64,000 nt of DNA from Anthoceros angustus. Taxonomy: Eukaryota; Streptophyta; Anthocerotopsida; Anthocerotales; Anthocerotaceae. The stretch lies in assembly GCA_010909165.1 (NCBI GenBank), contig MU008191.1:248001-312000 (forward strand). Direction: 5' to 3'. The number at the start of each line of letters is the position of its first letter. Positions within the stretch are counted from its first letter, which is position 1. The notes under the pieces are model-generated. The model did no database searches. It was given only the letters and a program-made list of their open reading frames with translations, and had not been told where the DNA came from. The position numbers were made by a program, and so were the translations under genes. Shown here one piece after another: positions 1 through 10,955 of this stretch.

Positions 1-823
1 GACAACGGCCCCATTAAAAATTTCCCTGTCAGGCTCAGGCCTATAAGGAACGGATGTGCGGGCTTGGAAGGATATGTGGATGAGGCATCGTGTTTGGATA
101 CGCGGATGAGGCATCCCTTCAACGACGTTATTAGATCCAGTTCCTCCGTCTCGTCTCAGGTTCACTGAGATGATGCTGGTGACTGGCGTTGTCGTCCTCA
201 GCTGAATACCCACGGGAAAGCACAGAAGAAACATGAGCGCGTTAATTCTCGAACACCAGAGGAATGGTCGATTCGAAGCATATTGGACCAGCTTCAAGTC
301 GGTAGGCTTTCATCTTCTTTGGAGGAAATGTGAGACTGGTTACACTGTGAGGCTGATCAGTGGCTGGTAAACACCTCACGAACTGATGAATATCTTCGTT
401 GTTTAGAAATGATCTACACTTGCACTTGAGGACTTGGTTGCTCAATCCTCCTGTTACCTATCTCTGTGTTGAGCGGTTCCCGACATCGGAGGTACATTAT
501 TACAGAAGCACATGGAAAGATGTGGATCATTGATTTGCCTGCTTTGCCAAGCAAGCAGGAGAAGGAGCGCCAGCGAGGATAGAAGCAAAGCGACAAATGA
601 CACCCTTTGCATATGGCATATACTGAGTAGGAGCTATAGGTACTGTGCTTGAGATTTGTCACTAGAATCGATCAAGGTGATGAAGAGCTTAGAGCCATAT
701 GCATGGGCGGATGATGCTTCCCTCAAGTGTTAGATCTCTGTAGGAGACCAAGACAATGGCCCTTCCTGGGCTCAAGCTGGGCCTGCCTTCCTAGCCCAGG
801 ATGGAGAGCCATAGTCTTGAGGG
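1..823. other. Non-coding, repeat-derived left edge
   Basis: No supportable gene is seen here. Bases about 190-345 are a diverged copy of a repeat found again at about 1690-2290 and, inverted, at 4640-5220; all three share the core caagtcggtaggctttcat. The remaining sequence is mixed-composition spacer without family resemblance. Confidence 0.5.
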
Positions 824-1339
824 CTATGGCCCTTCCTGGGCCTTTTTGCCAACGATCTCCGGCTTGACTCCATTGTCCTTTTGTCCGTCATCGTCTCCCT
901 CCGGCTCGTCTGCTCCGTTCTTCCTGTCATCATCGCCATCGCCCTCTGGCTCGTCTGCTCCGTTCTTTCTGTCATCATCGCCATCGCCCTCCGGCTCGTC
1001 CGCACCGTTCTTCCTGTCATCATCGCCATCGCCCTCCGGCTCGTCTGCTCCGTTCTTCCTGTCATCATCGCCATCGCCCTCCGTCTCGTCCCCTCCCTCC
1101 TTCTCTTCTCCTGCTTCGCCAGCGATTTTGGCAACAGGCTTGGGCAAGTATCCAGCTCCGAGGGGTCCCGCGTTCGCAGACGTGTGCGCCAACTCGCTTG
1201 TGCCGCCTTTGACAGCATCATGCGGCTCCGCCAGCATTTTGCGTCCCTTGTTGTCAGCGATGGCCAATTGGAGCGAAATGGAAACAAGCAGCAGCACCGC
1301 CATCGCCGCGAAGGCAGCATTGCTCATGAAGCGAGCCAT
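824..1339 (-). CDS. Small secreted protein with acidic 15-residue repeats
   Basis: Single-exon frame of about 171 residues. I chose the Met at 1339 because it starts a good signal peptide (MARFMSNAAFAAMAVLLLVS); the frame stays open upstream to 1393, but those residues are not leader-like. After the leader comes a neutral stretch, then four near-identical acidic repeats of GDGDDDRKNGADEPE (45 bp each) and a short tail. The mature protein would be extracellular or wall-located, highly charged and disordered. The family is not recognised. The leader resembles that of the gene at 3194 and the upstream sequences are also alike, so the two look paralogous with different repeat cargo. The opposite strand is also open through the repeats, so coding status rests on the leader and the promoter similarity. 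Confidence 0.55.
   Translation of the reverse strand: MARFMSNAAFAAMAVLLLVSISLQLAIADNKGRKMLAEPHDAVKGGTSELAHTSANAGPLGAGYLPKPVAKIAGEAGEEKEGGDETEGDGDDDRKNGADEPEGDGDDDRKNGADEPEGDGDDDRKNGADEPEGDGDDDRKNGADEPEGDDDGQKDNGVKPEIVGKKAQEGP
898..1095. repeat. 45-bp coding minisatellite, about four copies
   Basis: Tandem 45-bp units (core ggctcgtctgctccgttctt on the plus strand) lie inside the minus-strand secreted-protein gene. The unit is a multiple of three, so copy-number change keeps the frame. Differences between units are mainly single substitutions. Confidence 0.8.
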
Positions 1340-1458
1340 GTCGACAGACTGTTGTGCAAGCTTCTGCTCCTGAGGATGCCCGAGCGCCTGCACATGTACA
1401 GCGCTCTAGACTATTGCCCGATCGTTGAAAACTGATCAAGTGCGTACCGATCCCTTGG

Positions 1459-1475
1459 TGGAAGCGCCTTATGTA
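1459..1475 (-). promoter_or_regulatory. Putative core promoter element of the 824-1339 gene
   Basis: Read on the minus strand this is tacataaggcgcttcca, about 120 bp upstream of the ATG. The same position class upstream of the paralogue at 3194 holds tacttaaggaggctcca (3110-3126), matching at 13 of 17 positions, with similar sequence continuing on the 5' side. It may be a weak TATA-like element. The inference rests only on this similarity. Confidence 0.35.
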
Positions 1476-1689
1476 GTCTCAAGTTCTCACTCTCAGACCG
1501 GTAGGATCCTCACACGTTCCATGCCTGCATCATCTGCACCCTGCAGGTGAGCAGGCTCGCTGCATGCTCTATGCTCTATGCAATGAGTATAAATTCCGGT
1601 ACAGGCCTACAGATTCTTGGCGCACCCTAGCGAGCAAAAGGAATAGGCTTTGTCTACGATTCTGGACTGGTGCCTGATGGATCAAGGTG

Positions 1690-2290
1690 AGATAACATTG
1701 GCGAACTTGTGACATTATTGTCATCAGCTGAATATGTAAAAGCACAGAAGAAGCATGAGCTCGTTGATTCTTGAACAACGAAGTCACCGATTAAGTACAA
1801 TTCGTGGACGTTTGATGATATTCTTGATGTACTGGCAGCATCGTATGCTCAAGAGTCTGGAATCAGTTGAGGTGGGTCTCTCAGTTGTACATGTATGGCT
1901 CATGATGCCTTATGAGGTGTCAGTGGTAACTAATTTGGTCCAAGCTTAGAGATGAGCTTGCATCTTCAAGTGGACCAGATTCAAGTCGGTAGGCTTTCAT
2001 CTTCATGAATGCAGGAAACGTGAACCAGCTGGCCTGGCCATGGTTGCAGCAATGCAGGATGCGTGGAAACCTACATACTGTCAAATATTTCAAATATAAT
2101 GGATTCTCTTACAAATTTCTGTGCAGCAATACCATCGACAACCGGTGCTGTCAATACTATCGACAACCGGTGCTGTCAGTGTAACGTGAAGGCGATCGAT
2201 GCTGGTACCAGTATAACTAGTTAGCTCGTTAGGTGATCACAGCCACCGATGGAGCCTGACAGGCTGATGACAAGAGCTTTTTTGTGCTAC
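1690..2290. repeat. Left arm of a ~0.6-kb inverted repeat
   Basis: This segment reappears in reverse complement at about 4640-5220. Shared stretches include the caagtcggtaggctttcat core, a region around a cagcatcgtatgctcaagag-like string, and a gctggtaccag/ctagtaccagtatc region. The arms are diverged and carry indels, so the event is not recent. The spacer (about 2.35 kb) holds the PPR relic and the secreted-repeat gene at 3194. Confidence 0.65.
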
Positions 2291-2695
2291 ATGTACACCA
2301 CCGATAGTGGTCCATGCCAGCAGGAACGCCATACTGCTGATACATAGCCTGAAATGGACTAGAATGACTGCAAGCCGCGAGCAAACAGACCCATGTGACT
2401 TTGTTCGTAGCTACGACCTTCGTTCGCATGCGGTAGAAGAGTTGAAGGGCCATCTCACCATCGCCATGCTGGGCATATATATATCCACCCACCATAGCAT
2501 TCCAAGACATGAAATCCTCATCTGGAAGTTCTTTGAAGACTGCTCTTGCATCCTCCAAACTCCCCCATAGGCATTTTCCTTGTCAAGAAGAGTGTTGTCC
2601 ACAGACATGTATATCAAGGCCGCTCTACCAAATATGCATGCACTCATGAACACTCCGTTAACGGAGTTTGGTGACAGTTTAACGTTAAGCAGCAT
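2229..2695 (-). pseudogene. PPR protein relic
   Basis: A short frame (2229-2558) contains the pentatricopeptide pattern MEDARAVFKELPDEDFMSWN, then an AMVGGY segment and KVTWVCLLAACSHS, which is typical of plant PLS-class PPR proteins. The upstream part of the motif array continues in another frame (2411-2695), so a frameshift separates them. Only about two repeats remain, with no organelle-targeting leader and no E/DYW tail. Functional relatives bind and edit or process organellar RNA. This piece is a dead fragment, perhaps carried by the surrounding repeat. Confidence 0.7.
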
Positions 2696-2699
2696 ACGT

Positions 2700-3193
2700 A
2701 TATCCGGATGAGGTGGTTCCCAAGGATTCAGGAAAGCGTTGGGCTGACATTCACTTGAATCTGATGAAGTGCGCGCAGTTGGACTCTCGTCGTGCGACCA
2801 GAGTGCCGGTCGTCGGCGCTGCTAGGCAGCAGACGAGGAAGTCCCGGCCACGATCACTCGCTCAGCATGAACTCGTGATCAGCCTGTAAGCATGCTTGGA
2901 TGATCGGGCCCGCAACGGTAGATGATCATTGTGCTCTCCCTGAAATCGGGGAAGAGCCATTACCGTGTGCCGCGCTGCTCATCCGAAAGACCAGCCTCGG
3001 CCAGCAGTTGATTCAATGTCCTAATCCGATCCTGGCATGCTGGCGGCGCGGAATGCGTGATGATCCCGCCTCGAGGTCCTGTGCATGCATATGGTGGAGA
3101 GCTTGGGAGTACTTAAGGAGGCTCCAGCCATGGATCCGCAGGAAGGTGATCAGCTCGTCTGCTCATCTCTGGTAGTACTAGTACCAGTTTGAG
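2700..3193. other. Spacer and promoter of the 3194 gene
   Basis: No gene is seen. The last 100 bases carry the putative core element tacttaaggaggctcca (3110-3126), matched upstream of the 824-1339 gene. A CTRE-like pyrimidine/TC-rich leader follows before the ATG at 3194. Confidence 0.35.
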
Positions 3194-4545
3194 ATGGCTC
3201 GCGATCGGACCATGGGCTTTGCCTCGTTGGTGGCATTGCTCGCTCTGCTGCTCATCTCGGTCTCACTCGACTTGGCTGGTGCTCGTCACGATGCACGAAA
3301 GACGTCGGGCCATGAGCCTCACACTCGTGGCCTGTCGTCCACTGTGAGGATCGGAACGACCCAGCTCAAGCATCCCGCGTCCGAAAAGCCAGCCCAAGCC
3401 CACGAAGTGAGCCGGACGGGCCAGGCCGGAAACACCGGGCGGCGCTTAACTTCCGACGGTCTGCCGAGCGCCGGCGATCTCGTTCCGGTGGGCGGTGATG
3501 TGCCGACCGCCAGCGATCTCGCGGCCGTCGGCGATCCCGTGCCGGTCGTCGGGGATCCCGTGCCGGTCGTCGGGGATCCCGTGCCGGTCGTCGGGGATCC
3601 CGTGCCGGTCGTCGGGGATCCCGTGCCGGTCGTCGGGGATCCCGTGCCGGTCGTCGGGGATCCGTCCGTCGTCGGCGATCCGTCCGGTCGGCGATCCGTC
3701 CGGTCGTCGGCGATCCGTCGATCGTCGGCGATCCCGTGCCGGTCGTCGGCGATCCGTCCGGCGATCCGTCCGATCGTCGGCGATCCTGCCCCGGTTGCCG
3801 GCGATCCGTCCGATCGTCGGCGATCCGTCGTCGGCGATCCGTCGGCGATCCTGCCCCGGTTGCCGGCGATCCGTCGTCGTCGGCGATCCGTCGGCGTCGG
3901 CGATCCGTCGGTCGTCGGCGATCCGTCCTTGCCGGCGATCCGTCGTCGTCGGCGATCCCGTCCGATCGTCGGCGATCCGTGCCGGTCGTCGGCGATCCGT
4001 CGGTCGTCGGCGATCTCGTTCCGGTGGGCGGTGGCTACGGTGGTGGCGGATGACGGCACCGCGATGGTGCGGTGGCGATGGAAGTGATGGCGCAATGGAG
4101 GTGGTGGCTACGGTGGTGGCGGTGGCGGATCCGAGGTGGAAGGGGCTATGGAGGAGGTGGCAACGTTGGTGGCGGTGATGATAGCAGCGCTGGTGGCAGT
4201 GGAAGTGATGGCCGCAATGGAGGTGGTGGCTACACTGGTGGTGGTAGCGCAAGTGGTGGCAGCGATGAAGGTGGTGGCTACAGTGGTGGCAGCGATGGAG
4301 GCGGTGGCTACAATGGTGGTGGCACCACTGGAGATGGTGGCCGCGGTGGAAGTGGTGGCGATGGAAGTGGTGGCATCAATGGTAGTGGTGATGGCGCAAT
4401 GGAGGTGGTGGCGGTGATGGCTATGGAAGTGGCGGCGGCCGTTGAGGTGGCCAAGGTGGTGGCTATGGAGGAGAGGCTGGGAAAGACACAACTCCAGAGG
4501 GCCACCACATACTGGGTACAACACAGAGACATTTTGAATCAATAA
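3194..4545 (+). CDS. Secreted repeat protein, GDPVPVV array then Gly-rich tail; frame probably broken
   Basis: The ATG at 3194 opens a signal peptide (MGFASLVALLALLLISVSLD) followed by a spacer of about 80 residues, then six GDPVPVV heptads and degenerate GDPS units. This frame runs to 4087. A glycine-rich segment typical of plant cell-wall GRPs (GGGGY, GGSDGGGGYNGGG) is open only in another frame (4072-4545), so at least one frameshift in the repeat array separates leader and tail. It could be an expanded minisatellite that broke an original secreted GRP, a real short protein ending at 4087, or an assembly error in the array. The family is not recognised beyond the GRP-like composition. The leader is related to that of the 824-1339 gene. 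Confidence 0.5.
3534..4015. repeat. 21-bp minisatellite grading into short derivatives
   Basis: Six near-perfect 21-bp units (gatcccgtgccggtcgtcgg core) at about 3534-3660 are followed by irregular 9-18-bp derivatives built from cggcgatccgtc. Neither strand has stop codons here in several frames, which creates long overlapping spurious frames on both strands. Unit length changes from a multiple of three to irregular, which explains the frame loss. Confidence 0.85.
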
Positions 4546-4639
4546 TATATACAATAACCATCACTACCTCTAAGTACCAGAATCGCCCTCCTCTTTGCAT
4601 TCACGTAGACTGCACATGCATGTAGTGCAAGAAAGATCA

Positions 4640-5220
4640 TTGGTCAGTTCATGAGGTGATTACCAGCCACTACTTAGCCTAGCAGGCTGACGACAAGGTT
4701 GTTGTACTAGTACCAGTATCCATCGCCTTCAAGTTGCGCTGACAGCACCGAGCTGTTGATGATAGTATTGCAAGAGAAATCTATAGGGAAATCCAGATTT
4801 GAAATGACAGTATGTAGTTTTTCACGCATCTTGCATTGCTGTCACCATAGCTAGGCCAGCTGGTTCACTATTTCTTGCATTCATGAAGATGAAAGCCTAC
4901 CGACTTGAATCTGTGGTCCAAGATTTGTTATTTTCAAGCTTCATCTCTAAGATTGGACCTAATTAGCTACCACAAACAACTCATAAGCGATCATCAGTAC
5001 ATACATACCATGTGCAACTCACACACCCACCTCACAGACCCACCTTAAGTGATTCCAGACTCTTGAGCATACGATGCTGCCAGTACATGAAGAATATCAT
5101 GAAACGTCCACGAATTGCAGGAGCAAGAATCGACCATTCTACTTAATTGGTGACTTTGGCGTTCAAGAATTCACGAGCTCATGTTTCTTCTGTGCTTTAC
5201 ATTTTCAGCTGACGACGAAT
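4640..5220. repeat. Right arm of the ~0.6-kb inverted repeat
   Basis: Reverse-complement counterpart of about 1690-2290, with indels. It begins with the ctagtaccagtatc region and ends with the ttctgtgctttacattttca region, matching the tgtaaaagcacagaagaag region of the left arm. Confidence 0.65.
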
Positions 5221-6966
5221 CGTGTCACAAGTTCACCAACGTCATAGCACATTGATCCATCAGGCACCAGTAACACGATAATATTCATTCCGGCATAATA
5301 TACATCAAGCGGCTTTTGACGTGAATACACGCGGAACAGGCTTTTTGATGGGCATTGAAATGCCATATTTGAGCATACCTTGCAGAAGAAGGCACACAAT
5401 TAGGGTATTGTAGAGAAGTTTATATCTTTTAGCAGCCCACAGTGGTAGACGAAGCGTTCGTCCTAAAGGACGACCATTGTTTTTGATGGAAATGATGCCC
5501 ATGTTGTTAGTAATACAATAAAGTTGCAAGGGGGTTAATATACAAACCCCCTTAGAAGAGGGGTGAACCCTCTTGTCCAATTGCGCACTGGCCGAATATC
5601 CCCTATTTCAGGAGGGACATTACGAACATGACCATAGAACGTGCACATGTTGTGCGTGTTCCGGTCATGAAACCACAAAGCAGAAGGATTTGAGGTACCT
5701 ACTTATTTGCATTTTGTACACGGCTATGGACAGGGAAACGCACTATGGCACAAAACTGTTGTCCAACCGGAGTAAAAGCATACAGCATGAGCGTAATTAA
5801 AGGTGCAAATGCTCATCGCGAAAATAACAAACTACTCTCCGCCGAGCGAAGAGGAAATCGGCTCCTGCGCCGACACCGAATCCAACACTACAGCAACATT
5901 AGAGACACAATCTGGGCTTTCATGCAGTCTGTGTCACTAATGCACGCTTCCTTGGCCCAAAACTGAGAGGGTCCTCGTCCATGCGGATCAAATGTAAGCT
6001 CTTGATCCTCTGCATTTGGTAACACTTCAAACCCATGAATGCGCTGGGGAATATAACCCGCGCATCTCATGTCCGCTTCGATGGCAACGCAGTTTCGACC
6101 ACAAAATAATGCAGCCAGGATAGTTGTGCCACTAACATCATAATATTTGAACCGGCGGAATATACATCAAGCGGCTTTATGCATGGATATACGCTGAACC
6201 GGGTTCTGGATGGTCACTAAATCGCTGTTCCTGCATGTAGTCATGGAGAATGTGTTCAAAATCATGGTCGAATCCACATTCCGGTTCAAAATTGCCTGGA
6301 GCACACACGCCAAAAAGGGTATGGTGGGGACATGCCAATGGGGTTTGCACTGGTCTAGCACCGATTTCAAACTCCCTTTGTGCCGAGATAATGAAACTCG
6401 ACGACAGTCTTTACATTATTCTGCCTTATAGTGAAGGGGAACGGAAGCCAGGATTTGCAACTGGTTCCCATTTATGGTAAGAAGGTATGGAAAATGAGCT
6501 GTTTATATAAGTGTACAAGGGTGTGCAAACTACACCGCACACCACCGTGGGCGCCGGCATGCCGGCGCCCATCGCATGTACACCTTGCACAGAAATCCCT
6601 TATCCATTCCCTTTGCAGCAAATATGCCCAACATGGCCTTTTAATATCCGCTGTCAGAGGAGTAATGTCTTGTCCTGTTCCATGTTCCTCTTCACCCCAG
6701 CAAAACCAGTACATGGTATACTGGCCTGGAAAAAGAGCTGCCAAGTTTCACGGGAACATTGGGTGGGCGCCACCGCTAAACGAATCCAACGAACTGAACA
6801 AAGTCATGGCAGGCCCGGTAAGAAATGAAGGGTGCCAATAGGAACGGACACAGAAAATGTTGTCGTGATGGGCTTAAGCATGCCACCACAAAGGGTGTGG
6901 AAAAAGAGTTGCGCCGTAATTTGGAAGGAGCGGACCATGAGTGGGATATATTTCGCAGCCGTTCGG
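5221..6966. other. Decayed sequence downstream of the minus-strand DUF7869 element
   Basis: No intact gene. Two diverged direct repeats share catcaagcggctttt-type sequence at about 5280-5350 and 6143-6215, each at the end of a short minus-strand frame. The position 3' of the element's C-terminal region suggests internal transposon sequence or tandemly duplicated element DNA. Nothing else is recognised. Confidence 0.35.
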
Positions 6967-7849
6967 TCATTCACTCCTCCCCGACCTGCACCGCTTGCTT
7001 TCTCCATGTGGAATAAATGCGTCATCACCATCATCCTCTCCACCGAGGGAGTGCGGGGTTGAAGATGGGGACGGAGGGCACTTAACTTCTCTTGATAGCT
7101 TTTTATCCGCCGCATGATGTTTCCTAGAAGTGAGATTGAACCCATAGTACACAATGACCGCCTTATGTACAAACAACTTCAACGCGTTGGGTGGCTTCCA
7201 TGCTTTTGCACCTTTGTTGGTAAGATGAAATTGTCTACCCTCCTCGGTCCTGACCAAGTATTCTCCGACATACTTGCCCTCGTAGGCATCGGTGTGCTCG
7301 GTTCGCCACCTGCACCAAGTATGGGTCATCGGTCGGTGCACACTCAACACCTTTGCAACCCAGAATGCCCTGTTGTGTGTGTCCCCCTCACAAGGGGTGA
7401 CAATAAACATACCTTTTTTAATCTCCGTGATGTCACCATTCATGCGCTCGACCTCTTGCTCCCGTCTCCACACTCTGGTAAGCACCCAAGTACATGTCCC
7501 GTTGAGGCACATCTCGCAATAAGGCTTCGTCCAAGATAGCCTCCTCAGGAACCTGCAGCGGTGGTACAAGTGCTTCTGCTGCAGATCTGTCATACCACTT
7601 CCACGGACTTTTCAACACAAGGCCAATGTTATTGTCCACTATAGTTGCAATCTCCTCTTGATCCTTCCAGAAGTCATTCCACCACTCCTCCTCTGCTGCG
7701 TTAACATATGTGGAAAGTTTCTGCAAACCCTTCCTTAAGTGCTCTACTCCTTCCCGTGCAGTGAGCTTTCCATCACTGCCTTTCTTGTCCTTGGCCTGTA
7801 GAGCTAGCAGGGTTGTGGGTCCTATCTCAGCATTTGGAATAAAAGACAA
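6967..7849 (-). pseudogene. C-terminal region of a DUF7869-class transposon protein
   Basis: Two overlapping minus-strand frames (7433-7849, then 6967-7593 after a frameshift) encode a module with WWNDFWKDQEEIATIVDNN, ALLRDVPQRDMYLGAYQSVE, GMFIVTPCEGDTHNRAFWVA and RTEHTDAYEGKYVGEY. The same module occurs at 14347-15327 on the other strand, so it is a real repeated protein and not noise. The segment around GMFIV...FWVAKV looks like a small beta-rich chromo/Tudor/BAH-type fold, which is inference only. The frameshift makes this copy defective. It follows the DUF7869 core at 8010-8696 in the same orientation. Confidence 0.65.
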
Positions 7850-8009
7850 GAACTCCAGCCCATCTTCTGTTTCCCATAATGGTGAGGTCGAGTCTTTACT
7901 CGGATAACGGTAACTTTACCCTGCTTTTCCTCCGCGTGATTTTGAATTGGTGTTGGAATGATAGATTGTTCACTTGAACAGACTTTAAACTTCCGAGCAC
8001 CGCCTGCTT

Positions 8010-8696
8010 TCAACGCGCATTTAAAGAACGGAAGTCTGGAACCTCGGTCAGGACCTTCAGTTCTGGGTTTGGCGTGAACGCCTTGGTCAATATATCCTGC
8101 ATAACCGGAAGAGTTTTGGCCTCTTTGTGCTTCAAATGCTTGGAGAAACACGAGAACATTTGGTCAATCTGGTCATGTGTGTGACCGACAAGAAGGAACC
8201 CCACCTTCACTTTCTCAAATGTCCCCATCTCCACGAGCATATTCAGATAAGCAAACAGCAGTTGATTCTTGTTATCCCGACATGTGTTGTCCAGTTGCAA
8301 ATATAGAACCTTGGGAAGTAAGCCAGCATACGTATGTATCACATCTTGTATAATGCATATGGTTAAATTAGCATCGTTCCGCAAATTTGCGTAGTGCAGA
8401 TACGCCCTTGCCGTGAACGTGTGATTGTGAATCATACACCCCACCACATGGACGGTAACACGGCTATCTTCCTTTAGCTCCTTAGGCCATCTAAGTATAT
8501 GCGGTAAAGATGTTTTTTTCTGATCCATACCATCGATACATAATAACATGTACTTGTGAGGCTCGGTGTATCCTTTCGTTCGATGTTTTGTCAACTTCTT
8601 CCGCTCCTCCATAAGCTTTATGCGATGTTTGTTCAATGCCTCCTGATATATATCTGCCATACAACCAAATGTCATGTCAGTGTCCATCAAGGACAT
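8010..8696 (-). pseudogene. DUF7869 core of a transposon-derived protein
   Basis: About 228 residues match the pattern of DUF7869, a family common in non-seed plants and animals and usually linked to mobile DNA. Visible landmarks are YMLLCIDGMDQKKTSLPHI, YLQLDNTCRDNKNQLLFAYL and GFLLVGHTHDQIDQMFS. The three Asp-bearing blocks (IDG, QLDNT, HDQID) are spaced like an RNase H-fold catalytic core, but that reading is inference. This is the best-preserved piece of the element; flanking pieces at 9209-9727 (upstream) and 6967-7849 (downstream) are in other frames or separated by duplications, so the gene is not functional as assembled. Confidence 0.7.
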
Positions 8697-9208
8697 ATAC
8701 CATCATTCACGACCAGCGACCCTCCCACTAACGCCTCATTTCAAATGCAATAGACGAAGGGGTCGACTCCATTATAAGGCTGGGGTCTAGGCGATTGTCC
8801 ACTGTAGGGGCAAAGGGGCACTGACCCTAACCACCCCTCGAGAGGGTCAACCCCTAAACAGCGAACCTAGGGTTCCGGCCGTTGTGTGGTCCCGGCATAT
8901 TGAGGCCCTCAATGGTCCTCAACGCTAGGGCGCCGGAAACCTGGCGCTACGGAAAATGCTGAAGGCGAAAGTGTCCAGCCGGCTCATCGCCTTCAACCCA
9001 ATATGGTGCAGCCGCGCCCAACCCCTTCCTCCTCCCCTTTCCCATCCCCTTCCACCCTTTCCACAGCCAGATGCGCCGCCTCATCTCCCCCTGCGGGCCC
9101 CGCCAATTGCGAAATGTTGCATCCATCCATGCTATAGCGCCCAATGCATGAGATGATTTCACCCTTCACCTCCTCATCTCCCCTCCCGGCGGGCAGGCAT
9201 CGGCGCAC

Positions 9209-9727
9209 TCACTCTCCTCCATACGAGGCGCATTCTAGAGAACATGCCCGCTTCCTCGACCAAGGGCCGTCGTACCTCGACCAAGGGTCAACATCCACCA
9301 TCACAACATACCACCGTGTCATCGGATGGCCCACCTGTGTGACGCCCAACCTTGCCCCTTTATACCATGTCGGAAAACGGTGTGCAGCGATGAGCATACC
9401 TTGATCTGTCCGCGATCCAGTGCTCCGGATGTTGAACTTTAGACCGGCGCACAGAGAACATGTTGAAAATCGATTGGATTTGGGTATCTTCATGCGCTTG
9501 AAGTTCTGCTCCCATAGTCTCAGAAAGTACGCATACGAAATATACTGCAGCCCGTTTTGCTCCATGCCACATTTGTATTGTGTCCACACTTCTAGCTTGG
9601 TGAAAGTGTCAGGAAGATTGTAGACTTCAACATTAGGCGGCTCGCCAATTGCGTAAATGTTGCATCCATCCATGCTATAGCGCCTAATGCATGAGATGAT
9701 TTCACCCGGGGTTTGGCTTGCTACCAT
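9209..9727 (-). pseudogene. Middle region of DUF7869 transposon protein, copy A
   Basis: The frame contains FTKLEVWTQYKCGMEQNGLQ, AYFLRLWEQNFKRMKIPKSN and RFSTCSLCAGLKFN. This matches the stretch that precedes DUF7869 in full-length relatives: a short helical block ending in a Cys-x2-Cys before the core domain. It lies upstream (minus strand) of the core at 8010-8696 but is separated from it by about 500 bp of GC-rich duplicated sequence. The residues after the Cys pair are no longer family-like. Confidence 0.6.
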
Positions 9728-10399
9728 CCCATGGTGAATTCAACAAGATTTCACCCTTCACCTCCTCATACCTTTCCGACCCTATGCAATACACCCTTCA
9801 AGGATTTCGTGCAACACTTGATTGGAACCGGTGCCTTGAAAGCATGCACTGCCTTTTCCTTTCGATCCTTGGTCGCCTTACAAGGGTCTCTAAGTATGTC
9901 TCTGCTCGGACCTTCCCAACATAAGAAACCTTTGCCTCTCTTCTTGAAACCCTCCTCACTAACGCCTCATTTCAAATGCAATAGGCGAAGGGTCGACTCC
10001 ATTATAAGTCGGGTCTAGGCGATTGTCCTTTGTAGAGGGCAAGGACCTAACCACCTCGAGAGGGTCAACCCTAAGCGAACCTAGGGTTCCGGCCGTTGTG
10101 GTCCTGTGAGGCCCTCAATGGTCCTCAGCGCTAGGCCACTGGCGCTCGAAAATCTTGAAGGCGAAAGTGTCAGGCGTTCATCGCCTTCAACCCAATATGG
10201 TGCGGCGGCGCCAACCCCTTCCTCCTCCCCATTTCCCATCCCCTTCCACCCTTTCCAAAGGCGGCGCCTCCTCATCTCCCCTGCGGGCCCCGGCATGCAG
10301 GCGCCTTTGTCCATCCCGGGCGCCCAGCATCTGCCCTCATCTCCCCTCCCGGCGGCGCGGCATGCCATGCCCTCCTCCTCTCCTCCCCACAGGCGCATT

Positions 10400-10875
10400 C
10401 TAGAGAACATGCCCGCTTCCTCGACCAAGGGCCGCGTACCTCGACCAAGGGTCAACATCCACCATCACAACATACCACAGTGCGTCATCGGATGGCCCAC
10501 CTCTGACGCCCAACCTTGCCCCTTTATACCATGTCGGAAAAGCGGTGTGCGATGAGCATACCTTGATCGTCAGCGATCCGATTCGGATGTTGAACTTTAG
10601 ACCGCGCAGAGAACATGTTGAAAATCGATTGGATTTGGGTATCTTCACGCTTGAAGTTACGCTCCCATAGTCTCGTAGAAAATGCCGTCTGAATATATCA
10701 GCCGTTTTGCTCCATGCCACATTTGTATTGTGTCCACACTTCTAGCTTGGTGAAAGTGTCGGAAGATTGTAGACTTCAACATTAGGTAGCTCGCCAATTG
10801 CGAAATGTTGCATCCATCCATGCTATAGCGCCCAATGCATGAGATGATTTCACCCGGGGTTTGGCTTGCTACCAT
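10400..10875 (-). pseudogene. Middle region of DUF7869 transposon protein, copy B
   Basis: Second copy of the 9209-9727 sequence, with the same KIPKSNRFSTCSL block but broken into three frames (around 10400-10720 and 10657-10875) by small deletions. It is clearly non-coding. Confidence 0.6.
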
Positions 10876-10955
10876 CCCATGGTGAATTCAACAGTACTCT
10901 ACCCTTCACCTCCTCATACCTTTCCGACCCTATGCAATACACCCTTACAAGGATT

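Noticed and set aside
3319-4252. Long minus-strand frames with Arg/Asp repeats over the 3.5-4.0 kb array
   Set aside because: Stop-free by-product of a GC-rich tandem repeat; start codons lie inside the repeat or the unrelated Gly-rich part.
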